A stretch of DNA of 36,677 nucleotides, taken from Acidobacteriota bacterium. GTDB taxonomy: Bacteria; Acidobacteriota; Terriglobia; Acidiferrales; UBA7541. Shown piece by piece: positions 1 through 6,301 of this stretch. A program made the position numbers and the translations under genes. The stretch lies in contig PMUS01000060.1 of the NCBI GenBank assembly GCA_003166795.1, positions 11,222 to 47,898 on the forward strand, written 5' to 3'. Positions within the stretch are counted from its first letter, which is position 1, and the number at the start of each line of letters is the position of its first letter. The notes beneath the pieces were generated by a model. The model saw nothing but the letters and a program-made list of their open reading frames with translations. It was not told the DNA's origin and did no database searches.

Positions 1-27
1 GCGCCCAGGGAATTTGCGTCGGCTGTA

Positions 28-834
28 TTGCGCCGCGTTCTGAGATCTTATTGGACGTCGATAGGTTTTCGGCACATCGATCGCACGCCCCTTAGCGCGC
101 TTTCAAAGAGCAAACTGTTCGAGCCGGAATTAAAGCTCTTGCCCTTATTAATTACTAAACCCGGTTTCGTTTTCGATGTTGGGGCAAACATAGGCGAGTA
201 CACCTATGTTCTGGGAAAGGCGGTGGGAACCGAAAACGTCTATGCGATCGAGCCCTTACCGCATCTCTGCTCCCGGCTAAAGACGCTCTTTCCCAAGGCC
301 CACGTTTTGAAGATGGCTTTATCGGACGCCGCGGGCACGCTAACCCTCAAGACTCCCATCATCAAGGGTTCGCCCCTCTGGACGAGAAGCACCCTCGAGC
401 ACTTTATCGATGATGGAGAAACGGGAGCGGTATTGGAATATGTGCCCGTAATACCGCTCGACCTTCTCTGCGAGCAATTGCAAGTGCGCGATGTCGCACT
501 GATCAAAATTGATGTGGAAGGTCACGAAAAAAGCGTGCTCCTTGGCGCGCTAAAGATGCTGCGAACCTGCCATCCTGCGCTTTTAGTTGAGATTGAGCAG
601 AGGCACCATACGGAACCGATCGCAGAACTGTTTTCCTGGATAGGGGCCCAGGGCTATCGCGGCTTATTTTTTGACAGCCAGACGATGTCACTGCGATCCG
701 TTGAGGAGTTTTCAGTTGGCCGCCATCAACAGCTCGAGAATTTGGGTAGCGGGCGTTACATCAATAATTTTTTCTTCCTCAATGAGCTGTCGGCGAAAAC
801 CATGTTGGGCATCGTAAATCAAGCTGTAAGGTGA
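28..834 (+). CDS. FkbM-family SAM-dependent methyltransferase (possibly 5'-partial)
   Basis: This encodes a FkbM-type methyltransferase, a family that typically O-methylates sugars of glycoconjugates, polysaccharides or polyketides. The SAM-binding motif I is visible as FDVGANIGEY (about residues 49-58), followed by the acidic strand-2 end YAIEP (72-76). The FkbM signature IKIDVEGHE lies at about 159-167. The nearest start codon is a TTG at 28 with no Shine-Dalgarno in front. The reading frame is open back to base 1, so the true start may lie left of the window. The next methyltransferase follows after 12 bp on the same strand, suggesting one transcript of surface-glycan genes. The substrate cannot be told from sequence. 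Confidence 0.85.
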   Translation: MRRVLRSYWTSIGFRHIDRTPLSALSKSKLFEPELKLLPLLITKPGFVFDVGANIGEYTYVLGKAVGTENVYAIEPLPHLCSRLKTLFPKAHVLKMALSDAAGTLTLKTPIIKGSPLWTRSTLEHFIDDGETGAVLEYVPVIPLDLLCEQLQVRDVALIKIDVEGHEKSVLLGALKMLRTCHPALLVEIEQRHHTEPIAELFSWIGAQGYRGLFFDSQTMSLRSVEEFSVGRHQQLENLGSGRYINNFFFLNELSAKTMLGIVNQAVR

Positions 835-846
835 AAGAGGACCCGG

Positions 847-1716
847 ATGAAAGATTACAGGCACATTAAAAAGCGCATTGATCGATATCTACGCTTCAAT
901 TTTTATAGAACGGATGGATTGATTAGCCGCCTGGACGCGTTGATTTTTCGCGAGCTCGTTACCGGACAGGTCAAACAAGGGGTTCGGGGATCGCTTGTCG
1001 AAATAGGTGTTCACTACGGCCGTTCATTTTTTCTTTTGGCGTTGGGGCGCTCCGGATCGGAAAAGGCCCTGGCCGTCGATTTGTTCGAGGACGACGCATT
1101 GCACACGAATCGAGAGGGGATAGGACGCTTCGGTGGGTTCAGGAATAACTGCCGCAAATATCGATTCGACTTTTCCGATGCTGAGATTCTAAAGAGCAGC
1201 TCGCTCGAAATAAGCGCGGAGGAGATTCTCGGCCGTGTGGGAGAGGTACGATTCTTTAGCATCGATGGAGGTCACACGTACGAGCATGTGGCGAATGATC
1301 TGCGCCTCGCTGAGAAAGTATTGACCCGGGACGGAGTGATCTGCCTGGATGACATGTTTAGTGCGCTCTGGCCGGAGGTCGCGATAGCGACTTTCGATTG
1401 GCTTCGCGCTGCCGATAACAGATTCGTCCCTTTCCTGGCGACGAAGGAGAAACTCTATCTGTGCGATTCCGATTACGCTTCCTTCTACCTGGCCATGATG
1501 CGAGACGATGAAGAACTGAACTCCAGGGTATTTAGAAGTATTTCATTGCTCTCCCACGAGGCCATAGTGCTCTTGCCTTCTCTCACATCAAAAGTGATTG
1601 ACCGCGCGATCGCCTCCTTGTTCTCGATTGGACGCCTCGCCAAAATAGCTCGGTCCGGAAATGAGACTCAAGGCCCCAGCACGCCGCTGCTGCAAACGCT
1701 CCCCACGAAGAAGTAA
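847..1716 (+). CDS. class I SAM-dependent methyltransferase (Methyltransf_24 / TylF-like)
   Basis: This is a 289-residue Rossmann methyltransferase. Motif I is VEIGVHYGRSFFLLAL (about residues 51-66), the acidic strand-2 end is AVDLF (76-80), and a FFSIDGGHTYEHV block (137-148) plus VICLDDM (164-170) resemble the metal-dependent TylF/cephalosporin-hydroxylase-like group that modifies sugars. The ATG is preceded by GAAAGAGG at a good distance. It lies 12 bp after the FkbM gene and before a GT4 glycosyltransferase, so a sugar-O-methylation role in glycan synthesis is inferred. The last 80 or so residues show no motif I recognise. Confidence 0.8.
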   Translation: MKDYRHIKKRIDRYLRFNFYRTDGLISRLDALIFRELVTGQVKQGVRGSLVEIGVHYGRSFFLLALGRSGSEKALAVDLFEDDALHTNREGIGRFGGFRNNCRKYRFDFSDAEILKSSSLEISAEEILGRVGEVRFFSIDGGHTYEHVANDLRLAEKVLTRDGVICLDDMFSALWPEVAIATFDWLRAADNRFVPFLATKEKLYLCDSDYASFYLAMMRDDEELNSRVFRSISLLSHEAIVLLPSLTSKVIDRAIASLFSIGRLAKIARSGNETQGPSTPLLQTLPTKK

Positions 1717-1779
1717 CCGCGCTGAAGCGCGGGGCTCGTTGATTGTGCGCAGACCCTCTCCCAGGAAACCAGAAATCCT

Positions 1780-3039
1780 ATGAACATATTAATGCTGCAT
1801 AACGCCTACCAGATTCGAGGCGGCGAAGACGAGAGCTTCGACACCGAATGCCGAATCTTGCGCGAGGCCGGCCATTTCGTGGAGACCATTCATCTGCATA
1901 ACGACTCAATCGAAGAAACGGGGAGAGTCACAGTCGCCCTGCAATCGATCTGGTCGAGACCGTCCTACACGCTCGTGGACCGCAAACTTCGCGAGCGCCC
2001 GTTTGATGTGATGCACGTCCAGAACTTTTTTCCGCTTCTGTCGCCGTCCGTGTACGCTGCAGCAAGAAAAAATAACGTGCCCGTCATACAGACGCTTCGA
2101 AATTATCGTTTGCTTTGCCCCAATACGCTTCTGTTTCGCGACGGACACGTATGCGAAGAGTGCGTAGGAAAGACGGTGAAATATCCCAGTGTTCTCCATG
2201 CCTGTTACAGAAACAGCCTCCTGGGTAGCTTCACAGTCGCCGCCATGTCTGGCGTCCATAGTCTCCTTGGCACATGGCACAAGGATGTGGATCTCTATAT
2301 TTCTTTGACCGACTTCGCACAGAAGAAGTACATAGAAGCGGGCTTTGCACCGGGAAAAATCGTCACCAAGAGCAACTGCGTATTTCCCGATCCCGGGCCG
2401 GGACTTGGCAACGGGGGATTCGTGCTATTCGTTGGTCGATTGAGCGCAGAGAAGGGAATCGGGACATTGCTTTCCGCGTGGGACCGCCTCAGGCCAGAGT
2501 GTGCTCTAAAGATTGTGGGCGAAGGTCCGTCATCGACCCAACTCCGTGCCGGCAGCAGGAACACTCCGAACATTGAGTGGCTCGGATTGAAGACATCATC
2601 CGAGGTTCACGATTTGATGGGAGCAGCCGCGATAACCGTTTTCCCATCTGAATGGTACGAGACCTTCGGCCGAGTGGCGATTGAGAGTTTTGCGAAGGGA
2701 ACGCCGGTCATTGCCTCCAGAATTGGAGCCCTGGCCGAGGTAGTCAACGACCAGCGTACAGGCTTGTTATTCGAAGCCGGAAACGCCAACGATCTCGCAG
2801 ACAAACTTGAGTGGTGTTTCGATCATCCGGACGAACTCAAGGGAATGCGCCTCCTTGCTCGGGAGGAATACGAGCGAAAATATACCGCCGCCGCAAACTG
2901 CCGAAGACTCATGGAATGCTACGAGTTGGCCATCAGCGCGCCAGGAACGTCACCCGGCCGTCATCGTCATTCAATCACTAATCTTGTTGGGCCTCGTATG
3001 CGGGACGGTCGGGTGCTCCCGACGAAATCCGCAAGCTGA
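1780..3039 (+). CDS. glycosyltransferase family 4 (GT-B fold)
   Basis: This 419-residue protein has the two-domain layout of GT4 enzymes. The N-terminal acceptor domain begins MNILMLHNAYQIRGGEDE with the glycine-rich loop. The C-terminal donor domain starts near residue 214 with FVLFVGRLSAEKGIGTLLSA and carries IVGEGP (245-250). The EX7E nucleotide-sugar motif appears as E294-TFGRVAI-E302, followed by KGTPVIAS. Cysteines at about 113, 125 and 128 (CPN, CEEC) sit in an insertion of unknown role. The enzyme is probably cytoplasmic and adds a sugar to a lipid-linked or nascent glycan. A hairpin with a T-rich tail follows the stop, suggesting the end of this transcript. Confidence 0.9.
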   Translation: MNILMLHNAYQIRGGEDESFDTECRILREAGHFVETIHLHNDSIEETGRVTVALQSIWSRPSYTLVDRKLRERPFDVMHVQNFFPLLSPSVYAAARKNNVPVIQTLRNYRLLCPNTLLFRDGHVCEECVGKTVKYPSVLHACYRNSLLGSFTVAAMSGVHSLLGTWHKDVDLYISLTDFAQKKYIEAGFAPGKIVTKSNCVFPDPGPGLGNGGFVLFVGRLSAEKGIGTLLSAWDRLRPECALKIVGEGPSSTQLRAGSRNTPNIEWLGLKTSSEVHDLMGAAAITVFPSEWYETFGRVAIESFAKGTPVIASRIGALAEVVNDQRTGLLFEAGNANDLADKLEWCFDHPDELKGMRLLAREEYERKYTAAANCRRLMECYELAISAPGTSPGRHRHSITNLVGPRMRDGRVLPTKSAS

Positions 3040-3072
3040 CCCAAATGCAATAACGAAAACGCGTCGGAGAGC

Positions 3073-3098
3073 ACGTGCTCCCCGGCACGTTTGCTTTT
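3073..3098 (+). terminator. candidate intrinsic terminator after the GT4 gene
   Basis: A perfect 6-bp stem (ACGTGC at 3073-3078, GCACGT at 3085-3090) encloses a six-base loop and is followed by TTGCTTTT. It starts 33 bp past the glycosyltransferase stop codon. The stem is short, so this is only a candidate. The left arm is also part of a 12-bp palindrome, GAGCACGTGCTC, at 3069-3080. Confidence 0.45.
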
Positions 3099-3128
3099 GA
3101 AACACGAAATCTAGGCTTCATCCCCGCG

Positions 3129-3157
3129 TTTTCCACAGCCCTTACCTTTTTTCCACA
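3129..3157 (+). promoter_or_regulatory. two DnaA-box-like direct repeats (TTTTCCACA)
   Basis: TTTTCCACA occurs at 3129-3137 and again at 3149-3157, in the same orientation and exactly 20 bp apart, about two helical turns. Each fits the relaxed DnaA box TTWTNCACA. They lie 100-128 bp upstream of the zinc-finger ORF. They could be a DnaA-responsive operator for that gene or a site for another factor. There is no AT-rich unwinding element or further box nearby, so a replication origin is not supported. Confidence 0.4.
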
Positions 3158-3256
3158 ACTTGAACTGTCGATTCCCTTTGCCCTCCCGCTCGGGGTGTCC
3201 TAAGATCAAATCGCATCTTCAGAGGAGGCCAGCGAAGATTGAGGAGGTAAACCCAG

Positions 3257-3571
3257 ATGGCCCAGCCACAACCGGCTCGAATCACCTGTAGTGAATGCAA
3301 CGGTTTCTATGTTACCGAACGCGAATTACGCGACCACATGCAGACTGCTCATCGAAGGTTTTTCTTGGAACAAAGCACTTTCCAGCATGGTGGTTCAGCG
3401 CCAGAGGGCTTTAAGAATCAACCTGGTACGTCCAAGGAAGAATGGGCCAAACTTTCTGGGCAGTTAAGGACTCGAGTCCAAGCCCGCTTCAACCCAGAAG
3501 AGTTAGACGCCATTGACCGATTTATACTCCTTGCCAGTCAGGGCTCGGTCTTCGATCAAGTGCGCCGATAG
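3257..3571 (+). CDS. small C2H2 zinc-finger-like protein, function unknown
   Basis: This 104-residue protein opens with a textbook C2H2 zinc-finger pattern: C11-x2-C14-x3-Y-x5-L-x2-H27-x4-H32. This pattern is common in eukaryotes and uncommon in bacteria, where Ros/MucR is the best-known group and has a different zinc-ligand spacing and domain context. The remaining 70 residues are polar, with a C-terminal amphipathic segment (FNPEELDAIDRFILLASQ), and show no known domain. A strong Shine-Dalgarno (GAGGAGGT) precedes the ATG, so translation is convincing. It stands alone between the GT4 gene and the RiPP-like operon. DNA, RNA or protein binding is an inference; I do not recognise the family. 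Confidence 0.75.
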   Translation: MAQPQPARITCSECNGFYVTERELRDHMQTAHRRFFLEQSTFQHGGSAPEGFKNQPGTSKEEWAKLSGQLRTRVQARFNPEELDAIDRFILLASQGSVFDQVRR

Positions 3572-3837
3572 CAACGACTCGCAAAGCTTGTGACCTAATA
3601 TCGCGGCGGCCTTCGCACTCTGGTGTCAAATTAGCCCCGATTGCTGTGCCTCTGCTGAATCACCCACGGGCGTGCGAGTGTCTCCGCGCGCCCCGGTTTC
3701 CTCCAGTTCGCTGACATCTGACTCCACTTCATCCCTGCGATTCTTGCGATCGTTAGTATTTTCGTAAGACTTTCAAAACTGCGCCACTGATGACTCGTTT
3801 CTCGCTGTAGTTTTCTCCCTCTCTGTGGTCCTGAAGA

Positions 3838-3856
3838 CGATCAAATTGTGTGATCG
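3838..3856. promoter_or_regulatory. inverted repeat CGATCA-N7-TGATCG
   Basis: Perfect 6-bp arms (3838-3843 and 3851-3856) are separated by seven bases. It lies about 200 bp upstream of the sigma-54-like promoter. It could be a remote activator site, but an isolated 6-bp palindrome can arise by chance. Confidence 0.2.
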
Positions 3857-3950
3857 CGTTGCTGCGCCCAGCAGCACGCCGCGACTGCGAGTGCCAAAAA
3901 GTGGCTATCCGCGGCAAGAGGACCGTGCAGGGAAAAGGGCTTCCTCTACG

Positions 3951-3966
3951 GGGCAAATCCTTGCCC
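3951..3966. promoter_or_regulatory. inverted repeat GGGCAA-N4-TTGCCC, candidate activator site
   Basis: Perfect 6-bp arms are separated by ATCC. The centre lies about 120 bp upstream of the start point predicted from the -24/-12 promoter at 4055. That is within the usual range for upstream activating sequences bound by sigma-54 enhancer-binding proteins. No such activator is encoded in the window, so the link is an inference. Confidence 0.35.
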
Positions 3967-4054
3967 GCGGGGCTTGCCATCCGTGAACAAGGATTGCGGC
4001 CGCCCGATAACCAGTGAATTGTCAGTGAGTTACCGACCGACCTCGCCGCCCAAG

Positions 4055-4070
4055 TGGTATCGCACTTGCC
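4055..4070 (+). promoter_or_regulatory. candidate sigma-54 (RpoN) -24/-12 promoter
   Basis: TGGTATCGCACTTGCC fits the sigma-54 consensus TGGCACG-N4-TTGCW. The invariant GG (4056-4057) and GC (4068-4069) are present with the required 10-bp gap, and the -12 element TTGC is complete. The predicted start is near 4081, giving a leader of about 120 nt before the 4202 ATG. RpoN promoters are known for some exopolysaccharide and PEP-CTERM loci, which makes use here plausible. Confidence 0.6.
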
Positions 4071-4201
4071 AAGTAACAAGTGATGAGGCATCTCGCGAGT
4101 TATTCGGGGTGGCTGGGGGCCATTGATTCGCGGACGGATCGAGTTCAGGGAGGTCGGCAAAACGGACCGATCCACTCAACTTGGCGTTAAAGGAGATGTA
4201 T

Positions 4202-4297
4202 ATGAAAAAGTACGTGAAGCCCAGTCTGACGGCCCTTGGTCTGCTGCGCGAGGTTACGAAGTTAAGCCGTTGCGAAATATGGTGCGAAGTTCTCTAG
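4202..4297 (+). CDS. lasso-like RiPP precursor peptide (31 aa)
   Basis: This short gene encodes 31 residues. The leader MKKYVKPSLTALGLLREVTK matches the known lasso leader pattern Y-x2-P-x-L-x3-G-x5-T at every fixed position (Y4, P7, L9, G13, T19). By the lasso rule, Thr is the second-last leader residue, so the core is LSRCEIWCEVL. Leu as core residue 1 is known from citrulassin. Glu is at core position 9, which would allow a nine-residue macrolactam ring, and the core holds a C-x3-C pair (C4, C8) and a Trp. The tail would be only Val-Leu, much shorter than in threaded lassos, and the stop TAG is followed at once by TAA. A near-perfect Shine-Dalgarno (AAAGGAG, 4189-4195) lies 6 bp before the ATG. 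The genes downstream encode the matching B1 and B2 proteins. Confidence 0.8.
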   Translation: MKKYVKPSLTALGLLREVTKLSRCEIWCEVL

Positions 4298-4307
4298 TAA
4301 TTGAACT

Positions 4308-4361
4308 TCGGAAGGCGGGAAGGAACGAGTCAGCACTCGCGACAACTTTCCCGCTTTCCGA
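4308..4361 (+). promoter_or_regulatory. long stem-loop between precursor and maturation genes
   Basis: A 14-bp stem pairs 4308-4321 with 4348-4361, with a single G-U pair. Its loop contains an inner hairpin, CGAGT-CAGC-ACTCG (4326-4339). It begins 10 bp after the precursor stop codon and has no T-run. Hairpins in this position in peptide operons commonly stabilise the short precursor mRNA or cause partial termination, so that precursor exceeds enzymes. That role is inferred here. Confidence 0.65.
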
Positions 4362-4413
4362 GGACAAATCAGCCCGCTTCTTCGAAAAGTTTGGTCGAAA
4401 ACGGAGGCACGAA

Positions 4414-4683
4414 ATGATTAGCCGCGAGAGTTGCCCTAGGCGCATGGAGCAGGTGATCGCCCAGAAAGCGTCGAACGATTTTCTGCTCTTCAACATGGAT
4501 AACGGAAACTACTATTCGCTGAACGATATCGGCGGCAGGATTTGGGAGCTTTGCGACGGACAGCATAGCGTGTCGCAACTCGTTGTAACCATCGCCACGG
4601 AGTATGACGCCCCGGCTGAAATTGTTGAGAAGGATATTGTGGATCTGCTCGAGGGACTGCAGGACGGGAAGCTGATCAGCTAG
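4414..4683 (+). CDS. PqqD-family RiPP recognition protein (lasso B1-like)
   Basis: This 89-residue protein is a PqqD-like RRE (RiPP recognition element), the small winged-helix chaperone that binds a leader peptide and presents it to modifying enzymes. Typical features are the beta-hairpin FLLFNMDNGNYYSLNDIG (about residues 23-40), the helix IWELCDG and the C-terminal helices ending in DLLEGLQDGKLI. The frame is open far upstream to 4123, but the ATG at 4414 follows GGAGG (4403-4407) at ideal distance and the family starts here. The upstream part would also overlap the precursor in another frame. By context it should bind the YxxPxL part of the 4202 leader. Confidence 0.88.
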   Translation: MISRESCPRRMEQVIAQKASNDFLLFNMDNGNYYSLNDIGGRIWELCDGQHSVSQLVVTIATEYDAPAEIVEKDIVDLLEGLQDGKLIS

Positions 4684-4832
4684 AAGAGCGGTTCGGACGC
4701 GCTCGCGCCCGGCCGAGAAGAAAAACTCGGATGAAGTTTCCGGCCAGAACTCTTGATGAGTAATCGGAGCGACGATATGCAGCCGCAATCCCACTCGATC
4801 GCGATTGGCCAACTTCGATCTCGAGATCAAAT

Positions 4833-5300
4833 ATGAAACTGCGACTCTTCTCCAATGCCGCTCTCTTCCTGCGCGTGCTTGCTTTCGCAGCTGCTGTCCC
4901 GTACTTGCTAAGGCTGAAGTTGTCCACGGTCGCCCGCGTGATCGAGTCCGAAAAGAATCCGTCGGTCCTGAGTGAAGGCAGGGTCGGGAAAATAGTGGCC
5001 TATGTCGAGAGGGCCATTCGCCACGGCAGGCCTCTCGTGCGCCCAGGATGCTTGACCCGCGGCGTGACGCGCTACTACTTCCTTCGGAGAGCCGGGATGG
5101 ATGTTGCTCTGTGCTTCGGGATGGGTCGGCTCGACAAGGACTTTATTGGCCATTGCTGGCTGGCAAGTGACGGAGAGCCCTTCCTCGAGGTCGAGGACCC
5201 ACGGCGCCGGTATATTGAAATGTACCGCATCTCGCGAGAGGGCGGCCGAGCCTCCACGCATGCCGAGGCCAGCGGAATGAGGAGACTCTCCCACTCGTGA
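4833..5300 (+). CDS. lasso-type B2 leader peptidase (transglutaminase-like Cys protease)
   Basis: This 155-residue protein fits the lasso peptide biosynthesis B2 family (Transglut_core3), which removes the leader peptide. The likely Cys-His-Asp triad is C73 in RPGCLTRGV, H107 in GHCWLASDG and D113 in the same block; the H-x5-D-G spacing is that of the family. The N-terminus carries a hydrophobic helix (about residues 9-26), common in B2 proteins. No clear Shine-Dalgarno precedes the ATG, which may be translated by coupling to an upstream frame. Its last codon overlaps the GTG start of the kinase gene (GTGA). Length is normal for the family. Confidence 0.85.
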   Translation: MKLRLFSNAALFLRVLAFAAAVPYLLRLKLSTVARVIESEKNPSVLSEGRVGKIVAYVERAIRHGRPLVRPGCLTRGVTRYYFLRRAGMDVALCFGMGRLDKDFIGHCWLASDGEPFLEVEDPRRRYIEMYRISREGGRASTHAEASGMRRLSHS

Positions 5301-6301
5301 GTGAAATCCAGCAGACACGATCCTATTCTTTCCACGGCCTGGACCTCAGGATAGCGTGCTCCGCTGCCATAGCAGATTCTTTGGACAGCCGCTTCCGTCT
5401 TCTTCCTTCCGGCGAGAAGCATCAACAAATCATCTCCTTTAATTTTCGATCCGTGCCCGATGGAAGCCAGCACTGTGTGGAAAAGCCGCAGGGCGAGGGG
5501 CGATCTTTTTATGAGCTGCCCTCCGGCGAGGGCGTCTATTTCAAAGGAGGGGACCAACTCTACCTTAGCTTTGGAGACGGAGTGCGAGTCTTGAGCAGAC
5601 CTGACCTGGGTTGCGCTTCGTTTTCCATCGTCGAGTCGGAACCCGCTAACTTGTTTATGGCCTCCCATCTTATGCTCACGATCTTGTTGGTTGAAATGTT
5701 GAAGCGGCGCGGCTGCTATAGCATGCACGCGGCGGGATTCAGCAAAGACGGCAAGGTCATTCTCATTCCGGGCACGAGCGGCGCCGGCAAGTCTACGCTG
5801 GCCATCACGCTTTTGAGGGGTGGGTTCGGTTACCTGAGCGACGACATGGTGTTTCTGCGGCGGAGTTCGGATGGATTGCGAGTCCTCGGCTTCCCAGAGG
5901 ACGTGGATGTGAGCGATCAGACGATAAGGTTTTTCTCCGAGCTGGATTTTCTCCGAGGCGTTCCAAAGCCGTTCGCGTGGGCAAAAAGTCAAGTCCGGGC
6001 AGACGAGGTCTACGGGATTGAAGTGATTCGCGAAGCCCGCCCGGGAGCCATCGTAATTCCGAAGATTTCCGCAAAGGAAAAAAGCGAAATTCGGCCGATC
6101 GACGCGGATGAAGCCTTGCTCGAAATGGTTTCCAACGTCCTGCTCACGGAAGGGCGCTCCTGCCAGAGCCATCTGGATATCCTGACCGAGCTGGTAAGGC
6201 AGACGCCCTGTTATCGGCTCGAGACAGGGCGCGACTTCGATCGCATTCCCGTCATCCTCGGTGAGTTGCTGAGTGGCAGTCGAGAGGAAGTTCATGCCTA
6301 A
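5297..6301 (+). CDS. HPr kinase/phosphorylase-like kinase of a RiPP cluster
   Basis: This 334-residue protein has an HPrK-type C-terminal kinase domain: HAAGF (144-148), Walker A GTSGAGKST (159-167), then GYLSDDMVFL (178-187) with the acidic pair used by HPrK enzymes. The N-terminal 120 residues differ from classical HPrK. Relatives in lasso clusters, such as that of paeninodin, phosphorylate the C-terminal serine of the peptide. Here the predicted core ends in Leu and its only Ser is core residue 2, so the target is uncertain. Similar kinases also occur with PqqD proteins in polysaccharide loci (HPr-rel-A systems). It starts with GTG overlapping the B2 stop and overlaps the next gene by 8 bp. 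Confidence 0.85.
   Translation: MSEIQQTRSYSFHGLDLRIACSAAIADSLDSRFRLLPSGEKHQQIISFNFRSVPDGSQHCVEKPQGEGRSFYELPSGEGVYFKGGDQLYLSFGDGVRVLSRPDLGCASFSIVESEPANLFMASHLMLTILLVEMLKRRGCYSMHAAGFSKDGKVILIPGTSGAGKSTLAITLLRGGFGYLSDDMVFLRRSSDGLRVLGFPEDVDVSDQTIRFFSELDFLRGVPKPFAWAKSQVRADEVYGIEVIREARPGAIVIPKISAKEKSEIRPIDADEALLEMVSNVLLTEGRSCQSHLDILTELVRQTPCYRLETGRDFDRIPVILGELLSGSREEVHA

Larger units (their letters stand above)
3572..4201. other. long non-coding stretch upstream of the RiPP-like operon
   Basis: These 630 bp carry no convincing gene. A 140-codon open frame on the minus strand (3753-4175) has low-complexity, arginine- and proline-rich composition and no recognisable domain, and is judged to be chance. 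The stretch does contain two short inverted repeats and a sigma-54-type promoter, listed separately. It therefore reads as a control region for the operon starting at 4202. Confidence 0.6.

Noticed and set aside
3129-3157. Replication origin suggested by DnaA-box-like repeats
   Set aside because: Only two boxes, no AT-rich unwinding element, and no dnaA, dnaN or gyrB nearby.
3753-4175. 140-codon open frame on the minus strand
   Set aside because: No domain, no Shine-Dalgarno, arginine/proline-rich composition, and it overlies the promoter and inverted repeats of the RiPP-like operon.
4123-4413. In-frame upstream extension of the PqqD gene
   Set aside because: It overlaps the precursor in another frame, has no family similarity, and the ATG at 4414 has its own GGAGG.
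4778-4837. 19-codon ORF overlapping the B2 start codon
   Set aside because: No leader motif and no similarity to the 4202 precursor; at most a translational coupling ORF.
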